64,000 bases of DNA from Streptomyces achromogenes. Its GTDB lineage: Bacteria; Actinomycetota; Actinomycetes; Streptomycetales; Streptomycetaceae. Below, piece by piece: positions 61,075-64,000 of this stretch. The position numbers and the translations under genes are program-made. Every line of letters starts with the position of its first letter. Position 1 is the stretch's first letter. The notes under the pieces were generated by a model, which was not told the origin of the DNA, did no database searches, and saw nothing but the letters and a program-made list of their open reading frames with translations. The DNA is taken from contig NZ_JAUSYH010000001.1 of assembly GCF_030816715.1 (NCBI RefSeq), forward strand, positions 1,426,001 through 1,490,000, read 5' to 3'.

Positions 61075-61087
61075 GGGGGCGGGAAAC

Positions 61088-61762
61088 TCAGGAGGCGAAC
61101 AGCCGCATGGGCCAGGCCGCGTGCACCTCCGCCCCGATCTCCAGCAGCGGAGCGGACGCGGAGGGCAGCACGTCGACGCCTTCCGTCGGCACCGCCGTCC
61201 CGCAGGCCACCGCCCGGTCGACGACCAGGTCCAGCTCCGGCGCCAGCCGCGCCAGCGCGGCGGTCGCCTGGAAGGGGTCGAGGCTCAGCAAACGCACGAC
61301 GGCGGTGGCCGGTCCGCTCACGCTCTCGTAGAGCGCGCAGTACGCCGCGTCGGCCGCCCCCAGTCCGGCCGCCCGCGCCGTCAGCCCCCACACCACCGGC
61401 TGATGCGCGCCCTTGGGGAACTCCGCGGCCAGCGCGTCCAGTTCGGCGCTCGGCCAGGCCGCCCGGGCGGCCCGCACCAGCTGCCGGCCGAGTCTGCGCG
61501 CGACCAGCCGCAGCGCCGGGGAGGGGGTGCGGGCGTCCGCCGCGGCGTCCAGCCGCGCGGGGTCCGCCCCGGCGGCGGCCGCCGCGGCCAGCGCCGCCGC
61601 CACGAGCCCGGCCGTGTGCAGCCTGCCGCGGCAGAACGCCTCGAGGCTCGCCGCGCCGGTGATCCGTCCCGCCTTGACGGCCTCCTCCGCCCCGCCGGAG
61701 TGCGCATGCCCTCCGGCGGGGAAACGGCCGTCGGCGAGGACGAGCAGTGCCGCTCTGGTCAC
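61088..61762 (-). CDS. ureF: Urease accessory protein UreF
   Basis: 224 aa from GTG 61762, 7 nt after the last of four tandem GAGGA motifs. All-helical fold with ADGRFPAGGHAHSGGAEEAVKAG, CRGRLHTAGLVAAALAAA, HQPVVWGLTARAAGLG and VRLLSLDPFQATAALARLAP. It works with UreD and UreG as the GTPase-activating scaffold in nickel loading. The upstream region contains 7-bp repeats that form the ribosome site. Confidence 0.93.
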   Translation of the reverse strand: MTRAALLVLADGRFPAGGHAHSGGAEEAVKAGRITGAASLEAFCRGRLHTAGLVAAALAAAAAAGADPARLDAAADARTPSPALRLVARRLGRQLVRAARAAWPSAELDALAAEFPKGAHQPVVWGLTARAAGLGAADAAYCALYESVSGPATAVVRLLSLDPFQATAALARLAPELDLVVDRAVACGTAVPTEGVDVLPSASAPLLEIGAEVHAAWPMRLFAS

Positions 61763-61769
61763 GGTGACG

Positions 61770-61806
61770 TCCTCAGTCCTCGGTCCTCAGTCCTCAGTTC
61801 TCGTTC

Positions 61807-61810
<4 letters not shown>
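61770..61810 (-). repeat. Tandem 7-bp repeat carrying four Shine-Dalgarno-like motifs before ureF
   Basis: On the plus strand TCCTCAG repeats (61770-61797, four units, one with a substitution) followed by TTCTCGTTCTCAG. On the minus strand it reads four GAGGA motifs, the last one 7 nt from the ureF GTG. The distal end overlaps the ureC stop. Confidence 0.88.
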
Positions 61811-63520
<1,710 letters not shown>

Positions 63521-63528
<8 letters not shown>

Positions 63529-63832
63529 CGAGGGCACCTCCGGTCTCCCCGCGCAGTCCGGGCACGATCCGGTCGCCCGCCAGGGGGACGAGTTCGACCT
63601 CGACGGGGATCCCGGGCTCGAAGCGCACGGCGGTGCCGGCGGCGACGTTCAGCCGCCTGCCGCGCGCCGCGGCGCGGTCGAAGTCCAGGCCCGGGTTGGC
63701 CTCGGCGAAGTGGTAGTGGGAGCCGACCTGGACGGGCCGGTCGGCGGCGTTGAGCACGGTGAGCCGGGTGACCGCACGGCCCTCGTTGTACACGATCGGC
63801 CCGTCGGCGAAGAGGATCTCTCCGGGAATCAT
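63521..63832 (-). CDS. ureB: Urease beta subunit UreB
   Basis: 103 aa from ATG 63832 (GGGGGAG 5 nt upstream). [54 protein letters not shown] is diagnostic; the protein is a structural subunit with no metal. Overlaps ureC by 8 bp, so translation is coupled. Confidence 0.96.
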
Positions 63833-63846
63833 GGCGGTCTCCCCCG

Positions 63847-64000
<154 letters not shown>

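Overview
The window is chromosomal DNA of very high G+C content with dense gene packing, GTG/TTG starts and ATGA/GTGA stop-start overlaps. It carries a type II polyketide spore-pigment (whiE-type) cluster, SpoIIE/RsbU-type phosphatases, STAS and RsbW-type proteins, a MurT/GatD pair and a ureABCFGD operon without ureE. Together these point to a Streptomyces or a very close relative. From memory (not checked), the order DNA ligase - aldehyde dehydrogenase - phosphofructokinase - rocD - peptidase - urease resembles a conserved stretch of the S. coelicolor chromosome. I see no rRNA, tRNA, CRISPR array, insertion sequence, prophage or att site.

Layout. 1-5.9 kb: a SpoIIE-type phosphatase gene translationally coupled to a sugar-binding lipoprotein gene (cut by the left edge), divergent from a second lipoprotein-ATPase-permease sugar ABC operon. 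6-9.7 kb: an orphan nitrate/nitrite-sensing-type histidine kinase and a secreted parallel beta-helix protein. 9.8-19.5 kb: the spore-pigment locus, with a convergent O-methyltransferase, then (minus strand, transcribed from high to low coordinates) SchA/CurD protein, cupin, KS-alpha, KS-beta, ACP, aromatase/cyclase and TcmI-type cyclase. A class F sortase and its probable wall-anchored partner (frameshifted here) lie between this operon and the FAD hydroxylase gene, which is on the same strand. 19.6-25.8 kb: a MEDS-ATPase/STAS pair, a DUF6629-type membrane protein, an ECF sigma factor fused to a membrane-anchored zinc anti-sigma module, and an NCS1 transporter with a zinc-binding tail. 25.8-30.4 kb: a secreted GH16-ricin-lectin hydrolase behind a DasR-like operator, a methyltransferase-Nudix fusion, a secreted phosphodiester glycosidase-like protein and a small membrane protein. 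30.5-40.5 kb: two acyl-CoA dehydrogenases with an NADPH:quinone reductase, an XRE-cupin regulator, an ATP-dependent DNA ligase coupled to a Nudix hydrolase, an aldehyde dehydrogenase, a DUF6213-type protein, a frameshifted acyl-CoA dehydrogenase and a divergent TetR regulator. 40.6-50 kb: peptide deformylase, murT-gatD, phosphofructokinase, a CtaG-like protein, a small membrane protein, and a LytTR regulator - small membrane protein - solute symporter - LytS kinase operon. 50-57.7 kb: an Lrp/AsnC regulator facing a ddaH-rocD arginine-catabolism operon, two more SpoIIE-type phosphatases and a PlsC-like acyltransferase. 57.8-64 kb: a secreted tripeptidyl-aminopeptidase-like hydrolase and the urease operon, cut at ureA by the right edge.

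The genes feed recurrent themes: partner-switching/sensor signalling (three SpoIIE phosphatases, MEDS and STAS proteins), sporulation and envelope (spore pigment, sortase, MurT/GatD), nitrogen salvage (urease, DDAH/RocD, NCS1 transporter) and fatty-acid oxidation. Two CDSs are broken by single extra bases in G/C homopolymers, which most likely means assembly errors. Short tandem repeats (5, 7, 9 bp) sit repeatedly at gene ends. The most noteworthy signals are the sortase module inside the pigment locus, a helically phased palindrome array upstream of ddaH-rocD, tandem Shine-Dalgarno repeats in front of ureF, the fused ECF/anti-sigma gene, and the duplicated sugar-binding lipoprotein beside a phosphatase.
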